Source: Brugia malayi
Lineage: Eukaryota; Nematoda; Chromadorea; Rhabditida; Onchocercidae
Length of the DNA: 64,000 bases
Reading direction: 5' to 3'
NCBI RefSeq assembly: GCF_000002995.4
Contig: NW_025062479.1
Span: 20,456,721-20,520,720, forward strand
Below, one piece after another: positions 25,201-37,885 of the stretch. The position numbers and the translations under genes were made by a program. Below the pieces are notes generated by a model that saw only the letters and a list, made by a program, of their open reading frames with translations, made no database searches and was not told the DNA's origin. Numbering within the stretch: position 1 is the first letter of the stretch; each line of letters opens with the position of its first letter.

Positions 25201-28200
25201 CCGGAAAATGTTTTTTTTTTTAAATTAATAAAAGGTGCAGCAAAAATTTTATAAATTTGTTATAAGATGCGGCGAAATTGGATTTTTTGAATAATTTTCA
25301 GGACAATATTCCATTAGTATACAATGAAAGCAGTAGCAAAAAGATGGTCATTGTGGAACAGCCAAAGTATATTATACTTTAAAATTTCTCTTATATAATT
25401 AAAAGTTTGACATTTGTAACACTGATGAATTTAAATCTAAATTTGAAAGTTTTCAATTTGAGCAAATTTTTATGTAATTCTTTACATTTTATCCTCATTA
25501 TTTGATTAAAAACCTTAGGAAAAATTTATACTTTTGCTCTACAAAATACTAATTATGGTAAAAAACTTTTTAATACACAGTAATCTTCAGGTGTGGTACT
25601 GTATTACATATTGATGTAAAATACAATATCGCTGTGAAATTAAAAAACAATTTCTTTTTTCATCAAATATATAAACAATTTTTCAAAAAATAAAGAACAA
25701 TTTTTTTTCATCAAAAATCAAATTTTGTCATTCTTTTTCATCAAATATATGCAACATAAATGGTCAATTAATAGGACAATACTTATATACAACAATCAAC
25801 CACATGGAAGAATGGAATTAATCGAATTGCAAATATCAGATCCGAACGTAATTGTAATTGGAACAAATGGACCTATTCAAGCTCAAATAGAACCGTATTT
25901 TGATACAGTTAGTGGTAAATTAACAAAAAGTTACCTGGTAAATTAAAATTTACTTATTTGAATACCAAACAAATAAAAGCATTTTAAAGCTAAAATTTAT
26001 TTCACCAACGTATAGTGAGCAAGCAAATTGGTTGATAATAGAATTTTAAAATTTGTACCAAACTATAAGACTCCAATTATACTGTATTTTTCTTTTCCTT
26101 TTTTTTTTTTTTTGAAATTATTAGTTGGTTCAATAATTTTCAGTTGGTTTTCTCTGCACATCTCAAGGCTTTATCATTTGTTCACTTCACAATTCAAAAG
26201 AATCATGCCGCAACAACTGAAATTACTCAAATTTTAACACCATTAAAGTCGTTAAGAATGACAAAGTATATTTCAAGGTGTTGTTTTATTATGCTTTTTA
26301 ATGTCTCAGAAAAAAAAATTGACAATCAATGTGTATGATGAGGAAATATTTTCTGGAATTATCCGCGGTAGTTTATTAATTTCTGGTAGACATCAAAACT
26401 ATTATTCATGTTTCTATATTCTTTTAGTATTTCAAAATAATAACACACCAATGAAACAAAAATATTGGTGGTCATTAGGCTAAGAGTACTTAGCTTCCTT
26501 TGTTCATCAGCTTCTTTATTTATTGTACTTCGAGTGCTGCATATATCGATTAACATATACCGGATATTTTTTCAGATAATCAATTCAGCATAGAAAGAAA
26601 CAGAATCTGCAATTAGTTTTATGTTAACACTGTTAAATATATTATTTTGAGATATTAACAATAGTTGATTTAATGAGTTTTTTTTTTTGAAATATTGATT
26701 AGAAAGTTAGAATTATAATTTTAATTTTTTTGAAGCAAATGACAGTTGGATTCATTTTATGCATTCATTTTATTTCAGCAATTTCCACGTTAAAACAATA
26801 AGCAAAAATGAATTTTTCCTTCAAACACAGCGAATATTAGTGGAATTAAACCCTAAAAATGGATTATTAGAGGTATTTTACAAAAATCTTTCATTTTTTC
26901 TTTTCCTCGAATTGCGATCATTTGAACGTAAGACATCGTTAATTTTTTAAATGGTATGAACAGAATCTAGTTCTTGCAAATACTTTAAAGAATTAATAAA
27001 AATTTTTAAAAATTAGAATATATTATAAAAATTTTGTATATTTCCATCTTCAAATTAATAAAATAAATGGAAAAATGATTAGTTGTTAATCAATTAACGA
27101 TCATTAAATTATCCATTCAAATAATTCCTCTCAAACAAAATAGTCGCATAAAATTTCGCTTGAATGAACTATTTGATAATAATATCAGCATTACTTTTAC
27201 TGACCCTCAACTAGACGCACCATCGGGGGTCAGCTCAATCGATGTACAGCGTACTTTCGAAATTTTTGTGCTCAGTTCTTGCTGTTCATTGCAGCTAGCT
27301 ACGTTTTTATCCATCTACGAGCCAACTAATGTACCGCTGAGTTAAAAATAAGAAATAATTTGAAGAAAAAAAAGCAACGACAATAATAATGCTTGTGTTT
27401 ATTTTGTTGGTAGCATATAATTTATAAATGCTTATTAAGTTAATAAGTTAACAATAAAATTCATTAATTTTACAAAGCTTTCGCCTTATCATCATTATTA
27501 TCGATGGTTAAGTAATACTTGGGTCAAACATAGACATCAGCAACGCAGATTATCATTATTAATATTTACTATTAGTAATTTTTGTGCAATTTAAGCATAT
27601 GTTACTAATAAAATAATATAAATCAATCGTTGTTGTGCTGTTTTTGAATCTCGCTAATGATCTTTCCGCAGGTCCCACCTACGGAAACCTTGTTACGACT
27701 TTTGCTGGGTTCAGCAAAAGTCGTTTTCAATAAAGATTCACCATCCTTGAAAGGTATAGAAACAGCAGTTTCCGCTTTTTTTGAAACGGCTTAATCACGG
27801 GCAGCGAGGGGCGATGTGTACAAAGAGCAGGAACGTAAACATTCAAAGGAAATAATTGCAATTCCCGATCCCGATCACGGAGGATTTTCAAGGGGTTACT
27901 AATGCCCTCCAGTAATTCCTACAGTACCACGAATTATCGAGAGGGAAAGTTGAAAAGGACTTTGAAGACAATAAGGCGCGAAACTGCTGAAATGGTGAAA
28001 TGGAAAAATCGACATTCAACCGACCAATTTAGCAATCTTAAATCATTTATTACCCATTAATTTTAATCAGTAAAGTCTAAGATATCGGATACTAAATTAA
28101 TAAATAATGATTGGTGTATTTCCGATTGTGTGAGCTGCACTTTTAACACATTCATACAATACAATTGGATGAAGTGTTTTTGAAGTTGATTTGTAATTTT

Positions 28201-31200
28201 TCAAAATTTTAGCAAAAAAGGTTAAAATTAATTTTTAATTACAAAAAAAAAAAAAAAATCTAGGCGATATATACGAATGTTGAAACAGATGGTACAAAAC
28301 GATTACGGTGTAAACAAGAATTCAGTTATTACAAGAGCATCTTTAGCGGAGCATATATAATGGCACTTCAAGATGCAGAAGTTATAGTAAGTGAAGAGTT
28401 ATTTGCACTATTTCAGGATGTAAGATAAAAAATAATTAATGAATTTATTACAACATTTTAAAAGTTTTAATTTGAAGATTTATTTATCGTTTTTAAGCAA
28501 ATATGAAGCTGTTCAACTGTCAGAAGGGATTTAAATAAAGTTTATAAATTAAAAAATATATATTAAATTTAATTATTAATCATGTATAAAAGAGTTAAAT
28601 TGATAAATTTACCAACAAAAAAATTCTTCGAAATCTGAAACATATAATTTACTTGCTTTTTTTTTTTTAAATTGAAGTGATTTTGTTAAATATTTTGATT
28701 AATAAGAGGGAAATTGCAGAAACTGAAAATGACTGAAGCAGAAACTTTTATTGTTTCGGGACCATTGCGTCAAATTGCTTACACGTTATCAAGATTCGTA
28801 AAGCAGCGTCTCTCAGTTAATAATATTTCAGGTATTCCATTTTCATACTTTTTTTTTTCTTTTTTTTTTTCGTAGAGAAGAAAACTGTGTTAGATTTTTA
28901 ATAAATTTTTAATTATTTATTAGAAATTCTTGGCATTTTGTCAATCAGTTGAAAAACAATTCTTTATTTTTATTTTTATTTTTTAAATTTTAAATGGTTT
29001 GTTTTAAGGAGCAGAAGAAAACCGCTTACATATGCAACTTCGTATTGATATACGAAAAATGTCAGATGCTGAGTTAGTCACAAAATTTGCAACTGATATG
29101 ATAGCAGATGATGTTGAATACTATACTGATAGTAATGGTTTGCAAGTTAGTTTTTATTATGTAAATAATTCATTAATTTAATTGATGAAAAAGTTCAAAT
29201 GATAATTTATGTATCAAAATTTAGTCATTATAATCATGAAAAATAAAAAAAAGTGCTATTACTTCAGTTACATTAACCGAACATAACTTTGGTCAATTAT
29301 TTTTTTTTTTAATATGCTTGCTCTCATTTTATCATGATTTTATATTTCAATGATAAAATTATTACAATGCATGAAAAATTATAGTTCAGTTACTTATATA
29401 TTTAGTTCTGTACCTGCTTTATATTAAACAAGCATTTAGCAGTGTTGAAAAAAATTAAACTTTCAAATACTCATTTACTTATTTCCATAATTATGATTTG
29501 AAGAAATTGTTAAAAAATCAGGTTTTTTTTTTTCCACTTAAATTGAAAAAAATTTGGAATAATGTGAGTTTGCATATTCATTTGTGTATGCATATGATGT
29601 AATTTACACAAAAAAAAATCATCAGTTTTAAAGGCTAACATCCAATAATAAAACAGAGCAGATTTTTTTTAAACAAACGAAATTCCAATTTTAGTTATTT
29701 AAGTGAATATCAATAAAATCAAGTTTTAGTTAATTAAACGAGCTGAATATGATGCATCAAATCGACCAGAAATGAATTATTATCCAATGCCAACAGCAAT
29801 GATACTGCAAGATCGGTCAAAACGACTTTCAGTTCTTAGCAATGTCCCACATGGTGTTAGAACATTTAATAAAATAAATCTCGAAATTATGCTTGGTAAG
29901 CAATAAAATTATTTTAAGAATTAGCAAGCATTGAAATGGATGGAAATTAAATAATTTTAATGCTCTTATGTAATCATAAAATAATTGAGCTCTTATGTAA
30001 TCATAAAATAATTGACTATAAAATTGACACAATACGATTCATTTCCACATTCCATTTTTATAGATCGTCGCTTAAGTACTGATGATGGAAAAGGCCTCGG
30101 ATTTAATGATGATGGTTTACCGGTAGATAATTTACCAGTTAATATGGCATTTACATTTGTTATAGAACAAATGACAGTTGCTGATAATAAAGTAATCGTT
30201 ACGTATTTTTAATTTTTGAAAAGTATTTAAATTTTGATTTTTTTAATAAATTACGTTTTGAAAATTCTCAAAAATATAAAATATTAATCATTGTTGCATA
30301 AAATTAATAGCATATTTTCTTGATCTTTCTTCAAAATAAAACAGTTTTCTGAAGGAAATTATTTCCCTTTTTTAATAGCAACAACGACAACAGCGACGAT
30401 TTGCATATAATACGCTTAATGCTCATTTAGCTCTTCAATCACTTATTTATCAACCGAATATTTTTATCAGTTCTGGTATGTGCTCATTCTAGTTGCTTCA
30501 ATCAATTATTATTAATGTAATCATATCACCTATGATAATATTATTTTACCAATGATCATGATTTATTTTAAGCTGAACTTAGTTTAAATATAGAAATGTC
30601 TTTCCAATAAAATAAATAATATAATGGGTAATAATTTCTCAAGTTCATAATTTTCAAAATTTTTTCGAAATAATATTTGTTAAAGAAATAACTTATTAGT
30701 TAAAGAAAAGAAAATGAGTGAAATTTGAGGAATTCTTGAAAATTCACCACTTTATCATCTTCAATCGTTTCCATGTGATGTGCAATTACTAACCATTCGT
30801 CCGTTAACATATGATATAAATCGACGATTGATGATATTGCATAGAGCGGGTATTGACTGTACTACCTTAAACTCTTCAATATGTCATGGAAATGAACTTG
30901 ATGTAAGCTTTATATTTAATAAATATCTTTAACACATAACTCATACTGTAACTAATCAGGTTTTTCATATCACTAAATTGATTGTAATGCTCGAATGAAT
31001 GATTTCAGTGAAACATTTAAAGATAATAAATGTTTGTTTGATGGATTTTTAAAGTTTTTAAGTTTTTCTTTTTGAAAATTTGAAATTTTTATGGTACGTG
31101 AAAAATTCTTTTTAATTGAAATTTTTTTTTTTTTACATGTTTTGCTAAAATTTTACACAACATAATTGTCATAATCAAGGATAAATGCCTACTATTAAAC

Positions 31201-31542
31201 TTTTCATATATTTGAAATTTCCTTATTTATGCGTTGCTTACATTAAAAAAAAAGAAAAAACTACAATTCTTATTATAAAAGCAGTACGAAATTGCTTCAC
31301 ACTGTAATATTATAATTCTTATCGTAATTTTCATACTGTATTATAATAATCCAATAGCGGGTTACTGTAGAAGTGAACTTTAGTCAGCGCTGAAAAAATT
31401 AATGCAATCTCTTGGTGTGACGACAGTGCAGAAAACATTACTGAATGGTATCAAGCAAATAAGCGAAGAAATGCCTTATCAAATGATGACATTCACTTTG
31501 GAACCAGCTGATTTTGCTACTTATCTCATACGCTTTAATTAA
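19238..31542 (+). CDS. aman-2: Golgi alpha-mannosidase II (glycoside hydrolase family 38)
   Basis: Type II Golgi membrane enzyme that, by family, trims two mannoses from GlcNAcMan5GlcNAc2 during N-glycan maturation. Exons: 19238-19327, 19711-19845, 20687-20813, 21543-21711, 22065-22192, 22533-22706, 23090-23267, 23587-23766, 24124-24298, 24587-24803, 25030-25151, 25302-25366, 25775-25937, 26144-26265, 26779-26872, 28264-28386, 28720-28831, 29009-29145, 29730-29895, 30064-30191, 30379-30475, 30730-30902, 31384-31542; all in phase, 1077 residues, a normal length. A short cytoplasmic tail and hydrophobic anchor lead the protein. GH38 landmarks: HVDPGW, the nucleophile region WSNDPFGYG (the Asp is kept, though the family usually has DPFGHS), HYDI with CGPDPDVCCQYDF, GDDFR, LSGDFFPY, and FQHHDAITGT. 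An acceptor ATTTGCAG ends at 19232, suggesting a trans-spliced start. Confidence 0.95.
27190..27345 (-). pseudogene. 5.8S rRNA-derived fragment, antisense inside an aman-2 intron
   Basis: Read on the minus strand, the segment starts AACTCAGCGGTACATTAG, continues with GGCTCGTAGATGGAT and ACGTAGCTAGCTGCAAT, then ATTTCGAAAG. These align in order with eukaryotic 5.8S (AGCGGTGGATCACT, GGCTCGTAGATCGATGAAGAACGCAGCTAGCTGCGA, AATTTCGAA). About one base in five differs from the remembered consensus, so it is a decayed copy. The open frame on the plus strand here is a by-product. Confidence 0.85.
27346..27654 (-). other. Probable ITS1-derived spacer between 18S and 5.8S fragments
   Basis: Assigned by position only: it separates the antisense 18S 3' end and the 5.8S start by 309 bp, in the order and spacing of a ribosomal repeat. 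The sequence is AT-rich and cannot be recognised by itself. Confidence 0.5.
27655..27905 (-). pseudogene. 18S rRNA 3'-end fragment, antisense inside an aman-2 intron
   Basis: The plus strand begins with TAATGATCTTTCCGCAGG, then CCTACGGAAACCTTGTTACG, the reverse complement of the nearly universal 18S 3' end. Further matches are GGGCGATGTGTACAAAGAGC, ATAATTGCAATTCCCGATCC and TTCAAGGGGTTACT. Substitutions and small insertions throughout, plus truncation after about 250 bases, show it is not a working rRNA gene. It lies in the intron between exons ending 26872 and starting 28264. Confidence 0.9.
27923..28005 (+). pseudogene. 28S rRNA fragment, opposite orientation to the adjoining 18S piece
   Basis: GAGGGAAAGTTGAAAAGG then ACTTTGAAGA matches the highly conserved 5' part of large-subunit rRNA (GAGGGAAAGTTGAAAAGAAC then TTTGAAGAGAG). 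GCGAAACTGCTGAAATGG fits the downstream GTGAAACCGCTGAGATGG. It is in sense on the plus strand, whereas the neighbouring 18S and 5.8S pieces are antisense, so the insert is rearranged. The right-hand limit is uncertain. Confidence 0.75.
29962..30015. repeat. Perfect 27-bp tandem duplication
   Basis: The 27 bases at 29962-29988 (starting GCTCTTATGTAATC) are repeated without change at 29989-30015. It lies in the aman-2 intron just before the exon at 30064 and must be recent or homogenised. Confidence 0.9.
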
Positions 31543-33481
31543 TTATCTTAGCAAAGAAATCCAACTTGAATTATTGCAAAAGAAGATTTGCTTAAATTTT
31601 ATTCACATCTTCATTTACGTAAATTTAAATCAAATTTTTTACCAGAAAAAATGTGAGGAAAAATTCCAATTTAAAGGCTTTATGATGTCAGAGAATCTGA
31701 ACATTTCTTTTCCATTATTAACTCATTAAAAATTTTGAATGGTAATTTTTGCTTCAATCATATTTTGCAATTTTTAATTGCTTTATCCAAAGCTAAACTT
31801 TATTTCTATTTTTTTTTTTTTTTTAGAAAATGATTTTCTTTATGAGAAATTCAATTTATTTCATTAACGGTTTGAAAGGTTATAAAATTTTAAGCCACTA
31901 TATAATATCACATTAAACAATAAATGTTTTTCGTCAAAGAACAGAAGAGAAAATAAAGTATAGTAATTTTATTTAAAAATTTGCTTCTGTTTGAAAATTT
32001 GCTAGTCTATAAATTTGATATTCAACATAAATTATTTCACGCACCTGGATTGTAAATAATTTTTTCGTATTTGTGATATTTCAAATTGCTCGAATTTGTT
32101 AAGCTACCTTTTGGAATATCCTACTTTTTCTTCTCGTCAATTTTTTTCGATTATATTATGTGCTCAATGTCAGTTTATCATTAAACTTTTTCTTTTCAAA
32201 ATTTCCATAAATTTTTTTTTTCACAATTTTCTTCTATCGCTTGCAAAAGTTCAAAATTATCAATTTAGTACAAAATTTTTTTATTCTTTTTTAAAAACAT
32301 TCAGAGCTCAAAATAAGTCGGTCTTTTTTTTAAAGGAGATTAAACATTTGAAAAAATCTTTCATTTTCCATAATATATTTGTTGGCTTTTTTACTATTTT
32401 AATTTGCTTATTTTATTGAAGAATATAATATTAATAAAAAATTCCATTTCCTATTATTGAATTACAGCACATGTTAGTGTGATATTTTCATATTTATATG
32501 CCTAATTAAATTATTTCTTCATTTATTGCAAAAAAAATTTATTATAAATAATTTGATAAAATTTATTTGAAAAATTTTCAACTGATTCATTCCTAATACT
32601 AACGTATCTTATTGGTAAAATTAAATAAATGATTTAAATCATTTTTATCAGAAAAATGAAATGACTATAGGAAAGTAAGAATTATGCTAAAAAATTAATG
32701 AAATGATAGTTTTTTTAATAAAATTTAACAGTGCATTTAAAATAAATAAATCGCCAAGATGATTTTTTTACCATTTTTCTCTCATTTTTTGAGGAAAAAC
32801 AAAAGAAGTGCCTTTCGTCTTATTTCTGCATCTCATTCATCTTGAATTTTTATATTCAAAAATAAATTTAAGACTTTAAGAAAATCGAATTTTTTAAAAA
32901 TCTTTCAGATCAAGATTTTCCGTTACATTCATAAATCCAAGAATTATTTTATACGTTTATGTTTCTCGAAAAAAATGATTTAAAACTTTTTTCCTTTTTA
33001 AATAATAATCGTAGAGCAAAAAATATTTTATTTTCTCTTTTCTTGTTTGTTTGCTTTTTTCGCAAGTATTAATGTATATTAACTTATAATATAAAATACT
33101 TTTTTAAAGAATTTTTTGATTATGTCTTTAAAATTTAAAAGAAATGCTTTGCATGTTCTCTTGAAAAGCATTTCTTATTGCGCACAAATTATCGTACAAA
33201 TTGGTCCTTTCATAATTTCTTTGCTTACATTTTTTGCATTCTAGCAGCAAAAGAATTGCAAGAAAAAGAAAAAAAAAACGAATTATTATTATATTCAAAA
33301 TTTTGATTTCCCAAATAACAATTTCTCTTGGCATGCAATTTGATTGCATAATAAAAACAAATGAGTGGAAGAATGAAAAAGTAAGTTATAATTTTGTCGA
33401 GCAAATGTAAAATTTTCTGCGAAATTTGATTGCACAACAACAAAAAAAAAAAAAAAATCAAATAAGCAAAGTTTAAAATGA

Positions 33482-33704
33482 ATGCAAAGTGCAGGATGCA
33501 TGCAAATCGATGATTGTCTACGTGCATGGCTAATTACAATGTTAAATCAAAAAGTGAAATAACAATTGGTTTTTTATTCTTATATATATATACCGATGTT
33601 TTAAAATAAGTTATTGATTAATGAATTTATCCTTAAATACTTTTCAGCAATTATTAATAATAAATCTAGATAGTGCTCAGTATACTGAGAAGTTATTGTC
33701 ATAA
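33482..33704 (+). CDS. Candidate two-exon small ORF, 42 residues
   Basis: Exon 33482-33553 (starting MQSAGCMQIDDCLRAW) has donor GTGAAA. Exon 33648-33704 follows the canonical acceptor AATACTTTTCAG and ends LDSAQYTEKLLS-stop. The junction is in phase 0 and the intron is 94 bp. There is no in-frame upstream coding and no family match. The opposite strand of 33128-33527 also carries three overlapping open frames of similar quality, so strand assignment is insecure. Confidence 0.2.
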
Positions 33705-33754
33705 TACTATCGATATTATGCTTTTAACTAAAATTATTCTTTGGACTAAGTGAC

Positions 33755-33955
33755 TGATAATAATAACAATAATAATAGCAATAATAAAAGTACTAATGAT
33801 AACAATGATATTAATGATAACGATAATAACAATAGTAGTAGTAATAATATTTATTACAATATCAATAATAGTGATAATAATAAGGGCAATAATAATTACC
33901 TAATGACAATAATGATAACAGCAATAATGGTAATAATGATGATAAAGATAACATA
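33755..33955. repeat. AAT/ATA microsatellite, imperfect
   Basis: AAT, AAC and GAT units in tandem produce an asparagine-rich frame that should not be read as a gene. Confidence 0.9.
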
Positions 33956-36900
33956 ATTATGATTAAAACAACTGTTATCTTTAGTAATGTGACAGAGAAA
34001 ATAGTTTTAGTGATAGTTTTACCATCGTTCCCAATTATTATGCGCAGAAATTGTATTATTATTTGTTATTATTTAAGTATCTCATATGATAAGCAGCTGA
34101 TGCTTGTATGAAAAGCTGATATGATATGTAAAGACTAAAACTTTTAGTCTTAAAAAATCGCAAAAATTATTTTCACATTTATCTTCCATATTTTCTTCTA
34201 CTATCCTTTTTCTTTTTTTATTTACTTGAAATTTTTTTTAAACCAATATTTTAAACTTTTAGAATTTTGTTTTAAAATTTCAACAAATGCCTTGTTTACT
34301 TATCGATTAGGAATTACCAAGACAATAGCCTTAGTGCAATAAATATTCCTAATCCATTCATAAATTATCCTAGTGATATTATTTTATTATAATAAATATC
34401 TTTACTTTTTTTTAAAAAAATGAAACCACAAATTTATATTGCATGAAATGAATGACATGTGTCATCAGAATTGTCAAGGATATTATCATCAAAAAATAAT
34501 TATATTTGTCTGTAGTTATTAGGACTAACAAAAAAAACTTTACCAAGAAAAACGGAGATGGTAAAATGGCCGAAATAAAATTATTCTAACCTATATCATA
34601 TTTAATCATTGTCGAGATAAATGAACTAACAAATATTACATGTTGCAATAGTAACTCAAGTAAAGATAAATTGCTTTTATTTTTTTGTATTTGATTGATG
34701 TTTTTGATTATTATTTCAACTTTCTGATCGATTGCATCAAATCGTCATTTTAGCATATGATTTTATTATTTCTATTATTGTCTATATAATTCTCAATTAA
34801 AAAAAAAAAAAAAAAACAGAATAAAATATTTAAATTCCATCTATTTGCACATATTTTTATTCTTTAAAATACTTTCATTAAGTGTCAATTAATTATCAAA
34901 GCAATTACTTTTCTCATATCTCTCACTTATAGCAGTTTTTTTTTTTTTGTACTTTTTTTTTAATAAAATTTAATGTCAAACATTATTTCTACCAAAATGA
35001 AATTTTAAACCATTCAAAAAACTTTATTTCAATGACAGCTCAATTTCGAACATTAGCGAAAGAAATTTTTCTTTTTTTAATTTGATTTTAGAAATGTTTC
35101 TTTCCTGAATTTAATTTAAAAAAATTATCGTTTTTCAACTTTGTTCCGGGTGAAATTTTAATAAAAAGATTTTTGATGTGGAATAAACTCAAACGAAATT
35201 TTTATTTCAATTTTATAACCCAAACAAAATTCGTAACTCGTTTTTGCAATATATTTTCCTTTTCCAATGCATGATTTTATTTGACTAGTTATAAAGTTCA
35301 ACTCTGAAAAGATCTAAAAATTTAATCCAGTTTTTTTTTTTTTTTTTTTTTTTTAAATAAAATAAAACAAAATAAACTTATGTACTATCATTTCTTTCAA
35401 TCATATTTATCCACAAATGAACTTCATGACGTTTTCCTGCTAGCATTCTCGACTCGTTATCCTTCAGTCATTATCCATACTTCATTTCATTTCATTTTCC
35501 TCTTTCTCCTACTTTTCCCTCAAAATCAATAGTGCAGAAAAGAAAAGGATAAAGAAAAATGAAAAAGAGAAATGAAATTGTAAACGAAATATTGCAATAA
35601 TAAAAAAAAAAAAAACAAAAAAAAACAAAAAGGAAAAAAAAAAGAGAAGAAAAATATATATAAAGAGAGAAAATTGGAAATCAATTTCTACCTTTTTTCT
35701 TCCATTCTCTTCTCTTTTCTTTCATTTTATTTATAATGCTAAGAAAAAAATTTATAAAATAACAAAATTGAAAATCAGTGTCTACTTCTCATTTTTGTTT
35801 CTATTCCGTTCATCTCATTTTTGGATGGAAGAAAAAAAAAGTGAAACCTTTCATAAATTAATTTAAAAAACGAGAGAAATGGTTATACTTATTTGCGTTT
35901 AGTAATTTCATCTTTTTTTTTCCCGTAAATTAAATGGAAATTAAAAAAGTAGGATGAAATGAATGTGGACACACATAGAAAACACATACATGAAGAAGCC
36001 CAAATACTTTAAAAGTTGGGGAAAATTAAAAAAAAGAAAAGGGGAAAAAAGAAAGAGTTAGAAAAAGAGGAAAAAAAAAGTACTTCTTTTAATCCGTTGG
36101 GATAATTTTTGGCTGAAAACAAAAAATTGAAGCCATAGAATTTGATAAAAAAAGAAAAGTTAAATAAATAAAAAAAGCGAAAGATAAGATAATTTAGAAT
36201 AGAAAAAAACAAAAAAAAAAAACTCGAAAAAATGACTGGTATTTATTTATTTTATTTTATGTTTTTTCATTTGATATTTATTTTTTCTCTCTTCTTTCTT
36301 ATCCCTTTTTCATTAACTTTCTTTTTCGTTTTTCTTTTTTTTTTAATTTTAAAATGAACAAGAAAAACGAGAATTTTTTAATTTCTAAATTTTATTACCC
36401 AAATCAGTAAATTTCATGTAATTTATAAAATTTGAATTTTGTGTGTACTATTTTCTCGTTTATTATTATTAAGTTTTGAATAAAATTGAAATTAGTGAAT
36501 GAAATTCGTTCCCATTTCACGTTCCATTCGTACTATTTCATTTATTTTTGCTTTTCAAGTGAAACAAAGAGAAAGGAAAAGAGAAATGAGTGTGATTTCC
36601 AAGCTCAAACTTTTTAGAAAGTTCAAAGCCACAATTCGAAAAAAAAAAAGAATCCACAAATTATTGCAATCTATTATTACAAGATAACGAAAACAAAGAA
36701 CAATGATAAAGTTTAAAAGCTTGCAAAAACCTACCAACAAATGTTTCAAAAAAAAAAAACGAAAAATAACAATCAAACTTGAATATGAATTTCGCTCAAT
36801 TCAAAATTCACTTTATAGACGTTTCAAATTCGATGTTAAAAGTTTTATTTTCCATCAATCATTGTCCTTTAATTAGATAATTTCATGGCTAAATATAATT

Positions 36901-37559
36901 AAGAGGAAATAGTTGAATTTGTTGTTCATAGTTTAAATTTTTTCCTTTCCTTGTCTTTCCTTTTTTTTTTTTTTTTTTGAAATCTTTGCCTAATTATTTC
37001 GAGAATTTTTTTTCTGGTTCAGGTTTTTTTTTTTTTTTTTTTTTTTTTATATGTTGGAAAGCTGTTGAAGTGAAATGACTAGATTAAATTTTCTAAGCAA
37101 TCGCAGAAGGGTGTTTTTATTGCATAAATCCTAAAAGCTTAATTTTTCCAAAGCATTGATCTGTTCGAAAATTGAAATCGATTTCAATAAATTTCATTTA
37201 GAATTTAAATTTTTCAATTAAAATTGATGAAATTGTATAATCTATTTTCTGGGTTTGCTGAAATATTTACACCAAATTTGATGTAGCAAAATACAAACTT
37301 TGTTATACCATTAAGAAAGAAAAAAAGAAATGAAAGTAGAAGAAGAATGGAAATATTTCATTTTAAAATGACTAACAAAATCTAAGTAATAAAGAATGAA
37401 TGACCATTGAATTCACATTTTTACTAATAAACAACGATATATTATACTGTAATGATTATTAATCGATTAACAGATTTATTTGCATATTCTTGTTGCATAG
37501 ATATTTCAAACTATTTTTTTTCCAATATGACAAACTAATGAATAAATAATAACTGCTGC

Positions 37560-37885
37560 TATTATTTATTACATATATTATAATATTATTTTTGCTACTG
37601 TCATTATTAATACTTTTACTGCTATAGTTAATAATAATAAGTATTATTATTATTATTCATTATTTATTATTTATTATCATTGTTATTTACTATTATTTTA
37701 TTATTATTATTTATTTATTAATTGTCATTATTATATAACAATAATTACTATTATTCATTATTTATTATTCTATTATTATTATTATTTATTATTAATATGT
37801 CGCTATTATTATTGATGCTATTATATTGCTACTTATTATTATTATTTTCGTTATTGCTGTTGTTATTAATTACTATCATTATTAT
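37560..37885. repeat. ATT/TTA microsatellite, imperfect
   Basis: About 325 bp of ATT, TTAT and related units with scattered substitutions. It has the same composition as the array near 15 kb. Confidence 0.9.

Noticed and set aside
27160..27345. 61-codon plus-strand ORF inside an aman-2 intron
   Set aside because: It is the antisense of a decayed 5.8S rRNA fragment.
33750..33956. Asparagine-rich ORF
   Set aside because: Translation of an AAT microsatellite.
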